DNA of 64,000 nucleotides from JBEKCP01 sp049509515 (GCA_049509515.1 JBEKZV010000024.1:1-64000), one strand, 5' to 3'. Counted from the first letter of the stretch, positions 1-8,104 are shown. Notes: generated by a model from the sequence alone, not told the origin. Numbers and translations: made by a program.

Positions 1-274
1 GCGGGCCGTAAGCGGGACGGCGGCTCCGCGATTGCTCGGCGACGGACGCCTTGCCGCGTTCTGGGGGCGTCCCTCCCTTGCTACCGCCCCTACGCCGAAA
101 ATCGCCCCTCGAAACTGCCTCCGACTGTTCCATCGGCCTCGAACCATCCCCAAACCGCGCCTGCAAAACACCTTCCGCCGCTCGCCGCAAACCCAAATCG
201 AACATGTTGCGGAATCGCTGGGCGAAGGGGACCCGCGTTGACGCCGCCGCCACGGGGGTTTAGACTGAAGGGCC

Positions 275-982
275 ATGAATTCCCGCATGTCGAAGCATAG
301 TCGGCTGTTCCTTTCGATCCTCCTGCCGGCGGCGGTCTGCGGCCTGGCGGGGTGGGCCGGCGGCCAGGAGCCGGCCGGCCAGCAGCCGGGGCGGCACGCG
401 CCGTTCGTCTCGCCCGGCGAGAAGGCCCAGACCTCGATGTTCGGCATCGATGCCCAGGGGGCGAAGTTCGTGTACGTCATCGACCGCTCCGGGAGCATGG
501 GCATCGACGGCGACCGGCCGCTGGCCGCCGCCAAGGCCGAGTTGCTGCGGAGCATCGAGAAGCTCGACACCGTCCAGCAGTTTCAGATCGTCTTCTACAA
601 CGAGCGGCCGCGGACGTTCAACCCCACCGGCGTGCCCGGCCGCCTGACCTTCGGCAACGACCAGAACAAGGCCGAGGTCCGCCGCTTTCTGGAGACGGTC
701 AAGGCCGAGGGGGGCACCGACCACGAGGCGGCCGTCATGACGGCTATCCGCATGCGGCCGGACGTGATCTTTCTCGTGACGGACGGCGACGACCCGAAGC
801 TCGACGCCCGGCAGCTGGCGCGGATCGAGCGGATGGGGGCGGGGATCATCATCCACGCCATCCAGTTCGGCACCGGTCCGCAGCAGTCCCGCAACTTCAT
901 GGTCCAGTTGGCCCGGCAGAGCGCCGGCCGGCACGTCTACGTGGACGTCTCGAAGCTCCCCGCGGCCGACGCCGCGAAATGA
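275..982 (+). CDS. secreted von Willebrand factor A domain protein
   Basis: The 235-residue protein starts with an N-terminal hydrophobic signal (about residues 9-30) followed by a VWA domain. A metal-ion-dependent adhesion site is visible: Asp70-x-Ser72-x-Ser74 (DRSGSMG), and the later Thr169-Asp170 in VTDGDD. The VWA fold usually binds a protein ligand through a Mg ion, and exported single-VWA proteins are common in Planctomycetota. No enzymatic domain is seen. The first ATG (275) has AAGGG very close upstream, and ATG at 287 is a possible alternative start. Nothing adjacent gives its partner. The gene stands alone between an empty stretch at 1-274 and a dispersed repeat at 1068-1167. Confidence 0.85.
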   Translation: MNSRMSKHSRLFLSILLPAAVCGLAGWAGGQEPAGQQPGRHAPFVSPGEKAQTSMFGIDAQGAKFVYVIDRSGSMGIDGDRPLAAAKAELLRSIEKLDTVQQFQIVFYNERPRTFNPTGVPGRLTFGNDQNKAEVRRFLETVKAEGGTDHEAAVMTAIRMRPDVIFLVTDGDDPKLDARQLARIERMGAGIIIHAIQFGTGPQQSRNFMVQLARQSAGRHVYVDVSKLPAADAAK

Positions 983-1067
983 CGGACTGTAGGAAGCCGA
1001 AATCATGGCCTCTGTTGGGACTGAGGGGCCATGAATCTTTGGTTTCCGGTGTGCCGGCCGAAAGATG

Positions 1068-1167
1068 TAGGGTGGGTCGAGCGCAGCGAGCCCCACCACA
1101 AGTCGCCCGAAAAATGGTGGGGCTCGCCGACCAACGCTCCGCGTCGGTGCCCGTTGACCCACCCTAC
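1068..1167. repeat. R1 dispersed element, 100 bp, 12-bp terminal inverted repeats
   Basis: The element begins GTAGGGTGGGTC and ends with its exact reverse complement GACCCACCCTAC. The interior carries GCGAGCCCCACC and, inverted, GGTGGGGCTCGC, so it can fold into a long hairpin. Partial copies are at 11578-11638, 13432-13462 with 13611-13658, 14931-14970, 23522-23565 and 60986-61022. It has no coding capacity and is a MITE/BIME-like non-autonomous repeat. Confidence 0.8.
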
Positions 1168-1178
1168 AGCTACAAAGC

Positions 1179-1589
1179 TCACGGACAGACCCGCTTGCAG
1201 CAACATTCCCGCGGGCCGCGGACGTAGTAATCGCCGGACTGCTCGGTCCGGCTGGGCCACGGGGGCGTCGGGCAATAGGCGTGCACGTCGTAGGCCGTCG
1301 GCAGCACCGGCGTTCCGCGGAACTGGTAAGGGACCCGCGAGATCCGCGTGCCGGCGGCCCCCCAGCTATAGTTCGTCTGGCGACAGACGGTCGGCGGCAC
1401 GACCAGCGCGGTGGGCATCCCCCACGCCGGATCGTAGTAGCAGTCGTGCCAGGATAAGACCCTGGCCTGGCGGGCGGCAAGCCAGTCCCGCAATTCGCCC
1501 AGTTCGGAGTCCAGGGCAGCCGCGGAACGCACCAGGGCAAACACCGACGCCAGGCAACCAACGGTCATCACGATTCGGGCGGTTTTCAT
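1179..1589 (-). CDS. small secreted Cys-rich protein A
   Basis: The product is 136 residues with a signal peptide ending near Ala-Leu-Asp (about residue 24). The mature part carries scattered Cys (DCYYDPAW, a CRQ motif near the middle) and a C-terminal CCCKRVCP cluster. The ATG at 1589 is preceded by an excellent ribosome site (GAAAGGAG, about 6-7 nt away), which fixes the start inside a longer open frame. It lies 26 bp downstream of a second small Cys-rich export (1616-2020) on the same strand, so the two are probably co-transcribed. I do not recognise the family. Metal binding or disulfide-stabilised surface function are guesses. Confidence 0.65.
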   Translation of the reverse strand: MKTARIVMTVGCLASVFALVRSAAALDSELGELRDWLAARQARVLSWHDCYYDPAWGMPTALVVPPTVCRQTNYSWGAAGTRISRVPYQFRGTPVLPTAYDVHAYCPTPPWPSRTEQSGDYYVRGPRECCCKRVCP

Positions 1590-1615
1590 CGTCGCCGGCT
1601 CCTTTCTATTCGCTT

Positions 1616-2020
1616 CTATTCGCTTGGGCAGTGAGGGCCTGCCGGGGGAGTGCAGGGGACTGGTACCGGCCGCATGACGCTCGGGCACCAGGACTTGCAG
1701 TGGCAGTAGCAGACCCACGTGTGCGTCACTCCCCCTTCGCAGTGCCGCTGCGTGTAGCAGTCGCAGTGTGGGTAGAGATACTGGTGCGGGGCAAAAGGCT
1801 GGTAGGTGATGTACGTCCACCCCACCAGGGGCGGGGTCGGACGCGGCGACGGATACAGTGCCGCGGCCAACTGGCCGCACCCACCCGGGGCCGCGTAATA
1901 GTTGGGCGGCGGATACCCCGCAGCCACGTCCTGGCCCAGGGCCACCCCGGACATCAAGAACAACCAACCGGCCGACACCAGGCCGATCGCAATGGTCGAG
2001 CAGGCAAATCGTCGGGCCAC
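1616..2020 (-). CDS. small secreted Cys-rich protein B
   Basis: The 134-residue product starts at a GTG (2020) with GAGGAG 8 nt upstream. An N-terminal hydrophobic signal ends near GVALGQ. The mature protein is Pro/Tyr-rich and then strongly Cys/His-rich, including CDCYTQRHC, VCYCHCKSWC and a C-terminal Cys pair, about 12 Cys in roughly 110 residues. That density suggests metal binding or multiple disulfides. It is upstream of protein A on the same strand with a 26-bp gap. No family is recognised. Confidence 0.65.
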   Translation of the reverse strand: MARRFACSTIAIGLVSAGWLFLMSGVALGQDVAAGYPPPNYYAAPGGCGQLAAALYPSPRPTPPLVGWTYITYQPFAPHQYLYPHCDCYTQRHCEGGVTHTWVCYCHCKSWCPSVMRPVPVPCTPPAGPHCPSE

Positions 2021-2211
2021 GGCAAGACTCCTCGAATTCCAGGAAGATCTGTTACCTTTTCCCCTAAGAGTCTCGGCTTGGAGGGGTCCTGCGGGTGAGA
2101 CTTTATCTGACGGATGTAGGAAGATTGCCAATGGTGCGGGAAACCCGGAAAAAGTCGGCTGGGAGCCCGCCCGTACAACCGTTATAATTTGCCGAGAGAC
2201 CCAGACCGTCA

Positions 2212-2290
2212 GGGGACTGGTCCATTTTTCGGCCAGAAGGTGTTGTACTTGCTCGAAGCTCCGATCCGAAAACATGGACCTGTCCCCTTC
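2212..2290. repeat. REP-like inverted repeat, copy A
   Basis: The left arm GGGGACTGGTCCATTTTTCGG pairs imperfectly with the right arm CCGAAAACATGGACCTGTCC, with about 30 bp between them. The same two arms occur in reverse orientation at 48477-48552 with a different centre. The core (GGGGAc-AGGTCCA) resembles the ends of the RAYT elements at 52.4-53.4 kb. The ATG at 2274 lies inside the right arm, which argues against it being the start of the following gene. Confidence 0.75.
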
Positions 2291-2312
2291 CCGTTCCCCC
2301 GAGGAGACAACG

Positions 2313-4409
2313 TTGACGAGGATCAGTCCTGACGCGGCACAGCGAAGTTACCTGCCGCACCCAGAGGGTACCCGCAAGGAGACCGGGCCCGGGGAGAGCG
2401 GCTCGGCAGCCGGCTCGAACGGGGACGGGGCCGATCGGTCCAACGGGGACGGCAGACCCGGCCGGCGGCGGGCCACCGCCCACTCGATGGCCGCCGACCA
2501 GCGGGACATCTCCGTCAGCGAGTTCTTCGCCAAGAACCGCCACCTGCTGGGCTTCGACAACCCCCGCAAGGCCCTCCTGACCACCGTCAAGGAAGCCGTG
2601 GATAACGCCCTGGACGCCTGCGAAGAGGCCGGCATCCTCCCCGAAATCTGGGTCCACATCCAGCGCCTCGACCAGGACCGCTACAAGGTGGGCGTCCAGG
2701 ACAACGGGCCGGGCATCCTCCGCAAGCAGATCCCCCTGATCTTCGGCAAGCTGCTTTACGGCTCGAAGTTCCACCGCATGCGGATGAGCCGCGGGCAGCA
2801 GGGCATCGGCATCAGCGCCGCCGGGATGTACGGCCTGTTGACGACCGGCAAGCCGGTGAAGATCATGTCCAAGATTTCCCGGCGGGCCCCGGCCCATTAC
2901 TACGAGATCCAGATCGACACGAAGCGGAACCGCCCGGAGATCCTCAACGGCAAGGGCGAGGGCCAGGAGATCCCGCCCAACGACCACGGCCGCCGGGCCG
3001 TGGAGAAGTACGACATCGAGTGGATCGAGGCCGACCACGGCACGCGGGTGACCATCGAGCTGGAGGCCCGCTACCAGCGCGGCCGCGGCAGCGTCGACGA
3101 GTACCTCGAACAGACGGCGCTGGCCAACCCGCACGTGACAATCCACTACGTCGATCCGGACACGGCTCCCTGGGAGCGGCCGCGGGTGACTGAAGTCCTC
3201 CCGCCCGAGCCGCACGAGATCAAGCCGCACCCCTACGGAGTCGAGCTGGGGATGCTGCTGGGCATGCTCAAGGAGACCAAGGCCCCGACGCTGGGCCAGT
3301 TCCTCACGCACGCCTTCTCGCGGGTCAGCCCGGCGGTGGCCCGGCGAATCTGCGCGGGGGCCAAGCTGAGCATTCGGGCCCGCCCGCACAAGTGTGGCCG
3401 GCACGAGGCCGACGCCCTGTACCAGGCCGTCCAGCAGACGAAGATCAGTGCCCCGGCCACCGACTGCCTGGTGCCCATCGGCGAGGAGCTGATCCTCCGC
3501 GGGCTGTGCCAATTGGTGCCGGGGGAGTTCTACGCGGCGGCGACCCGGCCCCCGGCGGTGTACCGCGGCAACCCCTTCGCCATCGAGGTCGGCCTGGCCT
3601 ACGGTGGAACGGCCGCCGTGCAGAAGGTCTCCCGCGAGGCCTTGCAGGAGATGCTCGGCGAGAGCGACGCCCGAACATTGCGGCAATTCCTGTCGAGCAC
3701 CTTCGACGGCATCGGCCCGGAGGCGGCCGACCGCATCCTGCAGGAGGCCGGCCTGCGGCCGCGGGTCTCGCCGGCCCGCCTCGCCCTCGCGGAACTGGCC
3801 AAGCTGCACGAGGCGATGCGGAACGTCAACCTCCACGACGGGCAGTCGCTGTGCCTCTTGCGTTATGCCAACCGCGTGCCGCTCTTGTTCCAGGCCGGGG
3901 CCTGCGCCATCACGCAGACGGTGATGGCCACCAACTGGCGGGCCTACGGCCTGAGCCAATCGCGCGGCTCGATGCCCGGCGGCCCGGTGACCGTCATGGT
4001 CCACATGGCCAGCGTGTGGGTTCCCTTCACCAGCGAGTCGAAGGAGGCCATCGCCGGCTATCCGGAGATCCAGCGGGAGCTGCGGCTCGCGCTCCAGGCG
4101 GTGGGGCGGAAGCTGGCCATGTTCCTGCGGCGGCGGAACCGCGTCCGTCACGAGGCCCAGCGGCGGCAGATATTCCTTCGCTACCTGGGCGAGGTGGCCG
4201 ACGCCGTCCAGGCCATCAACGGCGCCGACCGCCAGCGGCTGCTGGAGCGGCTCATGGCCGTCGCCAAGCGGCACACCGCCGAGGCCGACGCCCAACCGGA
4301 CGGCCGCGGCGGCCCCAGCGGCGAGGACACCCGCGACTTCGGCGAGCATGTGGTGATTGTTGAACCTGGGGTGGGGGCGGCGGATGCCAGGCCGCAAACT
4401 GCGGGTTGA
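2313..4409 (+). CDS. top6B: DNA topoisomerase VI subunit B
   Basis: This is the ATPase subunit of a type IIB topoisomerase, which with subunit A makes transient double-strand breaks to relax or decatenate DNA. GHKL motifs are visible: N-box EAVDNALDA at residues 94-102, DNGPGI at 130-135, and GQQGIGISAAG from 161. A transducer segment follows with GACAITQTV and SVWVPFTSESKEAIA. H2TH-like helical stretches appear twice, at TLGQFL (326-331) and TLRQFL (455-460). The frame is open to an ATG at 2274, but that codon lies within a REP repeat. The TTG at 2313 has GAGGAG 6 nt upstream and is preferred, giving 698 residues, longer than typical archaeal subunits. Subunit A is at 6528, separated by four inserted genes. 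Confidence 0.93.
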   Translation: MTRISPDAAQRSYLPHPEGTRKETGPGESGSAAGSNGDGADRSNGDGRPGRRRATAHSMAADQRDISVSEFFAKNRHLLGFDNPRKALLTTVKEAVDNALDACEEAGILPEIWVHIQRLDQDRYKVGVQDNGPGILRKQIPLIFGKLLYGSKFHRMRMSRGQQGIGISAAGMYGLLTTGKPVKIMSKISRRAPAHYYEIQIDTKRNRPEILNGKGEGQEIPPNDHGRRAVEKYDIEWIEADHGTRVTIELEARYQRGRGSVDEYLEQTALANPHVTIHYVDPDTAPWERPRVTEVLPPEPHEIKPHPYGVELGMLLGMLKETKAPTLGQFLTHAFSRVSPAVARRICAGAKLSIRARPHKCGRHEADALYQAVQQTKISAPATDCLVPIGEELILRGLCQLVPGEFYAAATRPPAVYRGNPFAIEVGLAYGGTAAVQKVSREALQEMLGESDARTLRQFLSSTFDGIGPEAADRILQEAGLRPRVSPARLALAELAKLHEAMRNVNLHDGQSLCLLRYANRVPLLFQAGACAITQTVMATNWRAYGLSQSRGSMPGGPVTVMVHMASVWVPFTSESKEAIAGYPEIQRELRLALQAVGRKLAMFLRRRNRVRHEAQRRQIFLRYLGEVADAVQAINGADRQRLLERLMAVAKRHTAEADAQPDGRGGPSGEDTRDFGEHVVIVEPGVGAADARPQTAG

Positions 4410-4454
4410 AGAGCGGTTGCGACGGCGGATAAGCCGGTAATCCTGCTTTATGAC

Positions 4455-4838
4455 TTGTCTGGCGTCGGGTTGATCATCCCGTGGCCCAGCGGCGTGATCT
4501 ACCAGGGCCAGGTTGGCGGGCATTACTGTCTCCCGTTTCGCGAAGAAGGGGTATTCGTGCCGCTGGAGACCGAACGGATCGAGGAATCGAAGCAGTTGCA
4601 GGAGTACTTTACCGGTCCCAAGTGGCGCGGCTGGTGCGGTGAGGGTATTGACGAGGAAACGGCTGCTTTCGTGGATCGGACCCTTGCGCGGCTGCGACTC
4701 GATGGGTTCATCAAGGTTGACAGGTCGCGATTGAAGGAATCAGTCGAGGCATGGGTTTACGTGGACGTTCCGGAGGACCCGTACCTGGATGGGCTGACGC
4801 CGTGCAAGGCGGTCCTCACGTGGCCGAATAGCGACTGA
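4455..4838 (+). CDS. DUF6210-like protein
   Basis: The product has about 127 residues and resembles the DUF6210 family: an N-terminal LIIPWPSGVIYQGQVGG stretch and a FTGPKWRGWC motif followed by GIDEETAAFVD. The function is unknown. Some DUF6210 members lie near polymorphic-toxin loci, but an immunity role here is only a guess. The first usable start is TTG at 4455. The reading frame is open upstream to 4410 with family-like residues (VILLYDLSG), right up to the stop of top6B, so the native N-terminus may have been lost when the block inserted. It is the first of four small genes between top6B and top6A. Confidence 0.65.
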   Translation: MSGVGLIIPWPSGVIYQGQVGGHYCLPFREEGVFVPLETERIEESKQLQEYFTGPKWRGWCGEGIDEETAAFVDRTLARLRLDGFIKVDRSRLKESVEAWVYVDVPEDPYLDGLTPCKAVLTWPNSD

Positions 4839-4902
4839 TGTTCGCCCTGGGCGCCGCGAACCATGAAGGAGCGATGCCATTACCGACCTCGGACCGCACG
4901 AA

Positions 4903-5142
4903 TTGTGGGGCGAGCCTTGGGAAGGCCTGCCGGAGGAAGACGCGGCTTGGACGTGGGATTTTGTGAGCGCGGAAGAAAATGGGCGAACGAAGCGTCCTCC
5001 GGACTTCCGGCGAGGGTGGAAGCGGTGGTATCTTATCTATCATGAGCCGAGTTGCACGAATAGCCGGATCAGCGCCGATTGCGACCCACAAACGGGACTT
5101 TGGTTCAACCCCCATCGATCCTCCGGAGCGCTTGACACATGA
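4903..5142 (+). CDS. hypothetical protein, Trp-rich
   Basis: The product is about 79 residues and rich in Trp and acidic residues (WGEPWEGLP, AWTWDFVS, GWKRWYLIYHE). No family is recognised. The stop overlaps the next start as ATGA (5139-5142), which implies translational coupling and supports this frame over the competing ATG frame at 4863. The start is uncertain. TTG at 4903 is used, but the frame is open to 4867, and an ATT codon at 4879 has AAGGAG at ideal distance, which would add eight residues (TDLGPHE). A recent frameshift near 4874 is another explanation. Confidence 0.5.
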   Translation: MWGEPWEGLPEEDAAWTWDFVSAEENGRTKRPPDFRRGWKRWYLIYHEPSCTNSRISADCDPQTGLWFNPHRSSGALDT

Positions 5143-5573
5143 TTCAGCCAACACGCCGTTCGCCGCCAGCGTCGGTTGAGCGCCAAGCCATTCGCCGTCG
5201 CGTGCGCCAGATGTACCATTGGTTGGAGAAGGGGCTCTGGGAGAAGTGCTTCTCCCTGGTAGATCCGAAGCTCAGGGAGCCCCCTGAGGTTCAGTTTCCC
5301 GCCTACGCCGCGGGAATGCGCGACTTCCGAGAGGTCTACAAAAGGGTCCATCCCTGGATGATCAGGATCAGCCTGCACCTGGATACCCCATCGAGTCCGC
5401 GAGACAAGAGGCACTTTGCCTACGTCTACGTGATTTGGCAGGACAACGCGAAGCGATTCCATATGTTCCAGGAAAGGTGGGTCAAGGATTCCGGCCGGTG
5501 GTTTACTCGCGTTGCTGGTCTGGTCCCGGGCCCTGAGCGCGTTGGCCGATCGAGGGCCCCAACGCCGAAGTGA
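5139..5573 (+). CDS. hypothetical protein
   Basis: The 144-residue soluble protein has a basic, helical N-terminus (RRRVRQMYHWLEKGLWEKCFSLVDP) and several aromatic beta-like stretches (AYVYVIWQDNAKRFHMFQERWV). The layout resembles NTF2-like small domains, but there is no firm match. Its ATG overlaps the stop of the previous gene and its TGA overlaps a GTG of the next (5570), so genes 4903-6448 form a tightly coupled unit. The C-terminus is Pro/Arg-rich and probably disordered. Confidence 0.6.
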   Translation: MIQPTRRSPPASVERQAIRRRVRQMYHWLEKGLWEKCFSLVDPKLREPPEVQFPAYAAGMRDFREVYKRVHPWMIRISLHLDTPSSPRDKRHFAYVYVIWQDNAKRFHMFQERWVKDSGRWFTRVAGLVPGPERVGRSRAPTPK

Positions 5574-5584
5574 GAGAGACGCGC

Positions 5585-6448
5585 ATGGCAGGCTCGCTGT
5601 TGGACAGGCGATTCTTCGCTGAGCTGGCGACGGAGCACCGCGCTTGGCTATCGGCGTTTGACCCCCAGCACCTCGCCAACTGGGCGAGCAAACTCAACGG
5701 CCGTGACGAGGAATCGGCCCTCGCGGAAGCTGGTGTCAGACGGCTCTTGCAAAGCCACGGCGCGCGAGTCGAGCCGAACGAGAGCTTGACGGGCGCGGAG
5801 AAGCGCCCCGATTTCCACTGCGAGGCCAACGGGGACAACTTTGAGGTCGAAGTCACTCATATTTCGATTGAGAAGGCGACCGAAATGACGGGGCTCGCGG
5901 AGAACCCGACGATCAACCTGGGGGACCCGGCCATAAACCTCACGGAAGCGGCGGTGAGCACCAACGGTATCACCATCAACCGCAAGGTGTTCTGGGCTTG
6001 CGTCGGCAAAGCTGGGCAGTGTGCAGGCGCCCGCTACCCGGCCCTCCTGGCCGTGTCCACGTTCCACTACGGGGCGGCTGTGTTTTGCATCGACAAGCAC
6101 GAAGTCGCCGAGCTCTTGACGGGAGTGACGCACATACGCTTGAACGCGGGCAAACAACCCGGCGAAAGGCCCCAGTGGGAGGTGACCGAGCTTGTCCATG
6201 CTGCGTTTCTGAAGCCTGACAGCTCCCAGGGGGCCGCCTTCGCCCGAACTTCCATCTCGGCGCTGCTCCTGTGCTCGCCGACGTGCGGCTTCGGCGTCCG
6301 CAGGCCGCTGGCTATCGGGGTGCTGCATCCGAGCCCGGCCCGGCCGTTCAACCCCACCCTGCTGCCGCAGATCGAATTCGGCAAGGTCGAAATTGACTGG
6401 GCGTCTCGGCGACTGCGCGTCGTATGGCCCGACGGGCGCGGCGGGTAA
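5585..6448 (+). CDS. hypothetical protein, possible PD-(D/E)XK-like fold
   Basis: The product has about 287 residues. A helical N-terminus (ELATEHRAWLSAF, EAGVRRLLQSHGARVEP) leads into LTGAEKRPDFHCEANGDNFEV and then EVEVTHISIEKATEM. An acidic RPDF strand, a turn and an E-x-E strand 10-15 residues later are the layout of the PD-(D/E)XK nuclease core, but the usual Lys is replaced (EVEVT), so activity is uncertain. The rest alternates strands and helices without a recognised family. ATG 5585 is used; GTG 5570 overlapping the previous stop is an alternative. It is the last gene of the block inserted between the top6 genes. Confidence 0.6.
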   Translation: MAGSLLDRRFFAELATEHRAWLSAFDPQHLANWASKLNGRDEESALAEAGVRRLLQSHGARVEPNESLTGAEKRPDFHCEANGDNFEVEVTHISIEKATEMTGLAENPTINLGDPAINLTEAAVSTNGITINRKVFWACVGKAGQCAGARYPALLAVSTFHYGAAVFCIDKHEVAELLTGVTHIRLNAGKQPGERPQWEVTELVHAAFLKPDSSQGAAFARTSISALLLCSPTCGFGVRRPLAIGVLHPSPARPFNPTLLPQIEFGKVEIDWASRRLRVVWPDGRGG

Positions 6449-6527
6449 GGGACGCCGGCCCCGACGCGATTCGCCGCGTGCCGATAGGAGAGAAGGTATC
6501 CCATCGCTAGAGGAAACTGACGAGCCA

Positions 6528-7655
6528 ATGCCCCCAAAACCGTCCCCCAAAGCGAAACTCGCCCCGCGCGACAAGAAAACCCTCCGCCAGCTCGTGGAGC
6601 TGGCCGACCGCGTGGTGGCCGCCGCCGACCGCGGCCGCGACCCGGCCCTGGACATCCCCTCGCGGAGCCTCTCCAACGTCCGCTACAACAAGTCGCGGCG
6701 GATCCTGGAGATGGGCGGCAACACCAACCGCCGCCAACTCTTCAACCTCAACCAGGCCAAGAGCTACATGCAGACGCTGCTGGTGGCCCGCGGCGCCGGA
6801 CAGTTGATCGAAGAGGCCAAGACCAACAGCATCCGCGGATTGTACTACACGCTGAAGCACAAGATTCCCGGCACGGCCGAGAACACCTTCGAGGACCAGG
6901 CCGAGTGCGACCCGATCATCGAGGACCTCGAAGTCCTCGTGGCCAGCCTCCGCGAGGAGCTGCACCTGTTCGCCGACAAGCGGGGCGACATGGTGGGCCC
7001 GCTGGTGCTGGTGGACAGCGGCGACGAGATCGACTGCTCGCGGATGGGTTCCGGGGGCTACGGCATCCCCTCGATCGTCGAGCCGGAGGTGATCGAGTTC
7101 CGCCGCTCGGAGGCCCAGTTCGTGCTGCACGTCGAGAAGGGCACCGTCTGGCAGCGGTTCAACGAAGACAAGTTCTGGAAGAAGCACGGCTGCATCCTGA
7201 CCCACGGCGGCGGCCAGCCCAGCCGCGGCGTGCGGCGGCTCCTGTACCGCCTGCACAACGAGCTGAAACTGCCCGTCTATTGCCTGCTGGATAACGACCC
7301 CTGGGGATACTACATCTACAGCGTCATCAAGCAGGGCTCGATCAACCTGGCCTACGAGTCGCCGCGGATGGCCATCCCGGAGGCCCGCTTCCTCGGCCTG
7401 CGGTCGGAGGATTTCCAGCGGTGCGGGCTGTCGGAGAGCGTCAAGATCGCCCTGACCGACACGGACCGCAAGCGGGCCAAGCAGATCGCCAACTACCCCT
7501 GGTTCGCCCACAAGAAGCCGTGGCAGAAAGAGATCCGTCGCCTGCTGGAGAACGGTTTCAAGCTGGAAGTCGAAGCGCTGATCAGCAAGGACATCAGCTA
7601 CGTGACCGACCAGTACACCCCCGCCCGGCTGGCCGAGGAGGATTGGCTGGACTGA
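6528..7655 (+). CDS. top6A: DNA topoisomerase VI subunit A (Spo11-like)
   Basis: This 375-residue subunit is the DNA-cleaving half of topoisomerase VI. The winged-helix/5Y-CAP part contains GLYYTLKH with Tyr106 and Tyr107, one of which should be the nucleophile that attaches to DNA. The Toprim part has Glu203 (VEKGTVWQRF), GQPSRGVRRLLYRL and the acidic DNDPWG motif with Asp255 and Asp257. All hallmark residues are present, so it should be active with subunit B (2313-4409). Cytoplasmic. The ATG follows a weak purine-rich ribosome site. Family length is normal. Confidence 0.95.
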   Translation: MPPKPSPKAKLAPRDKKTLRQLVELADRVVAAADRGRDPALDIPSRSLSNVRYNKSRRILEMGGNTNRRQLFNLNQAKSYMQTLLVARGAGQLIEEAKTNSIRGLYYTLKHKIPGTAENTFEDQAECDPIIEDLEVLVASLREELHLFADKRGDMVGPLVLVDSGDEIDCSRMGSGGYGIPSIVEPEVIEFRRSEAQFVLHVEKGTVWQRFNEDKFWKKHGCILTHGGGQPSRGVRRLLYRLHNELKLPVYCLLDNDPWGYYIYSVIKQGSINLAYESPRMAIPEARFLGLRSEDFQRCGLSESVKIALTDTDRKRAKQIANYPWFAHKKPWQKEIRRLLENGFKLEVEALISKDISYVTDQYTPARLAEEDWLD

Positions 7656-7733
7656 ACGCCCCCCGATCCTTTATCCTGCAATACTTGCCGTGTAGAATAC
7701 AATCGGCATCGAAGTGACAAAGGGCCGCAAGTG

Positions 7734-7925
7734 ATGTCATTCACGCTCGAGTACTGGCTCGACGAGGGATGGTATGTGGGCCGCCTCAAGGGAGTGCCGG
7801 GCGTTTTCAGCCAGGGAAAGACGCTCGCGGAGTTGCAGGAGAATATCCGCGATGCGTATCAGATGATGATGGAGGCCGAAGACCCGCCGCCTCCGGGCGC
7901 CGCGGAAATCGAGGTCCGGGTGTGA
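7734..7925 (+). CDS. hicB: HicB-family antitoxin
   Basis: The 63-residue protein has the small HicB partial RNase-H-like fold: FTLEYWLDEGWYVGRLK, a VPGVFSQGKTLAELQENIRDA core and a short acidic tail. There is no separate DNA-binding domain, as in the short HicB class. It overlaps the downstream toxin gene (GTGA), so both are translated together. The order antitoxin then toxin is the common one for short HicB. It would neutralise HicA by direct binding. Confidence 0.85.
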   Translation: MSFTLEYWLDEGWYVGRLKGVPGVFSQGKTLAELQENIRDAYQMMMEAEDPPPPGAAEIEVRV

Positions 7926-8104
7926 AGCGGAAGGATCTCATTCGTGAATTGACCGCCAGCGGATGTCACCTCTATCGCCATGGCGCGCGGCACGACGTCT
8001 ACTGGAATCCTCACACCGCCCGCAAGGCCCCCGTCCCGCGGCACGCTGAAATCCCGGCAACCCTCTGCAAATTGATCAAGAAGCAGCTTGGAATCGGGGG
8101 GTGA
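7922..8104 (+). CDS. hicA: HicA-family mRNA interferase toxin
   Basis: The 60-residue double-stranded-RNA-binding-like toxin starts at a GTG overlapping the hicB stop. It shows the HicA pattern: N-terminal RKDLIRELTASGC, then RHGARHDVYWNP with His24 at the catalytic position known in HicA toxins, then a proline-centred HAEIPATLCKLIKKQLGI C-terminus. It cleaves mRNA when unopposed. It is intact and probably functional. Confidence 0.85.
   Translation: MKRKDLIRELTASGCHLYRHGARHDVYWNPHTARKAPVPRHAEIPATLCKLIKKQLGIGG

Noticed and set aside
2103..4523. 806-codon minus-strand frame opposite top6B
   Set aside because: No family features; antisense of a confident topoisomerase gene.
4863..5045. ATG-started frame (KERCHYRPRTARIVGRALG and on)
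   Set aside because: Arg/Gly-rich. The alternative frame ending at 5142 overlaps the next gene as ATGA and has more protein-like composition.
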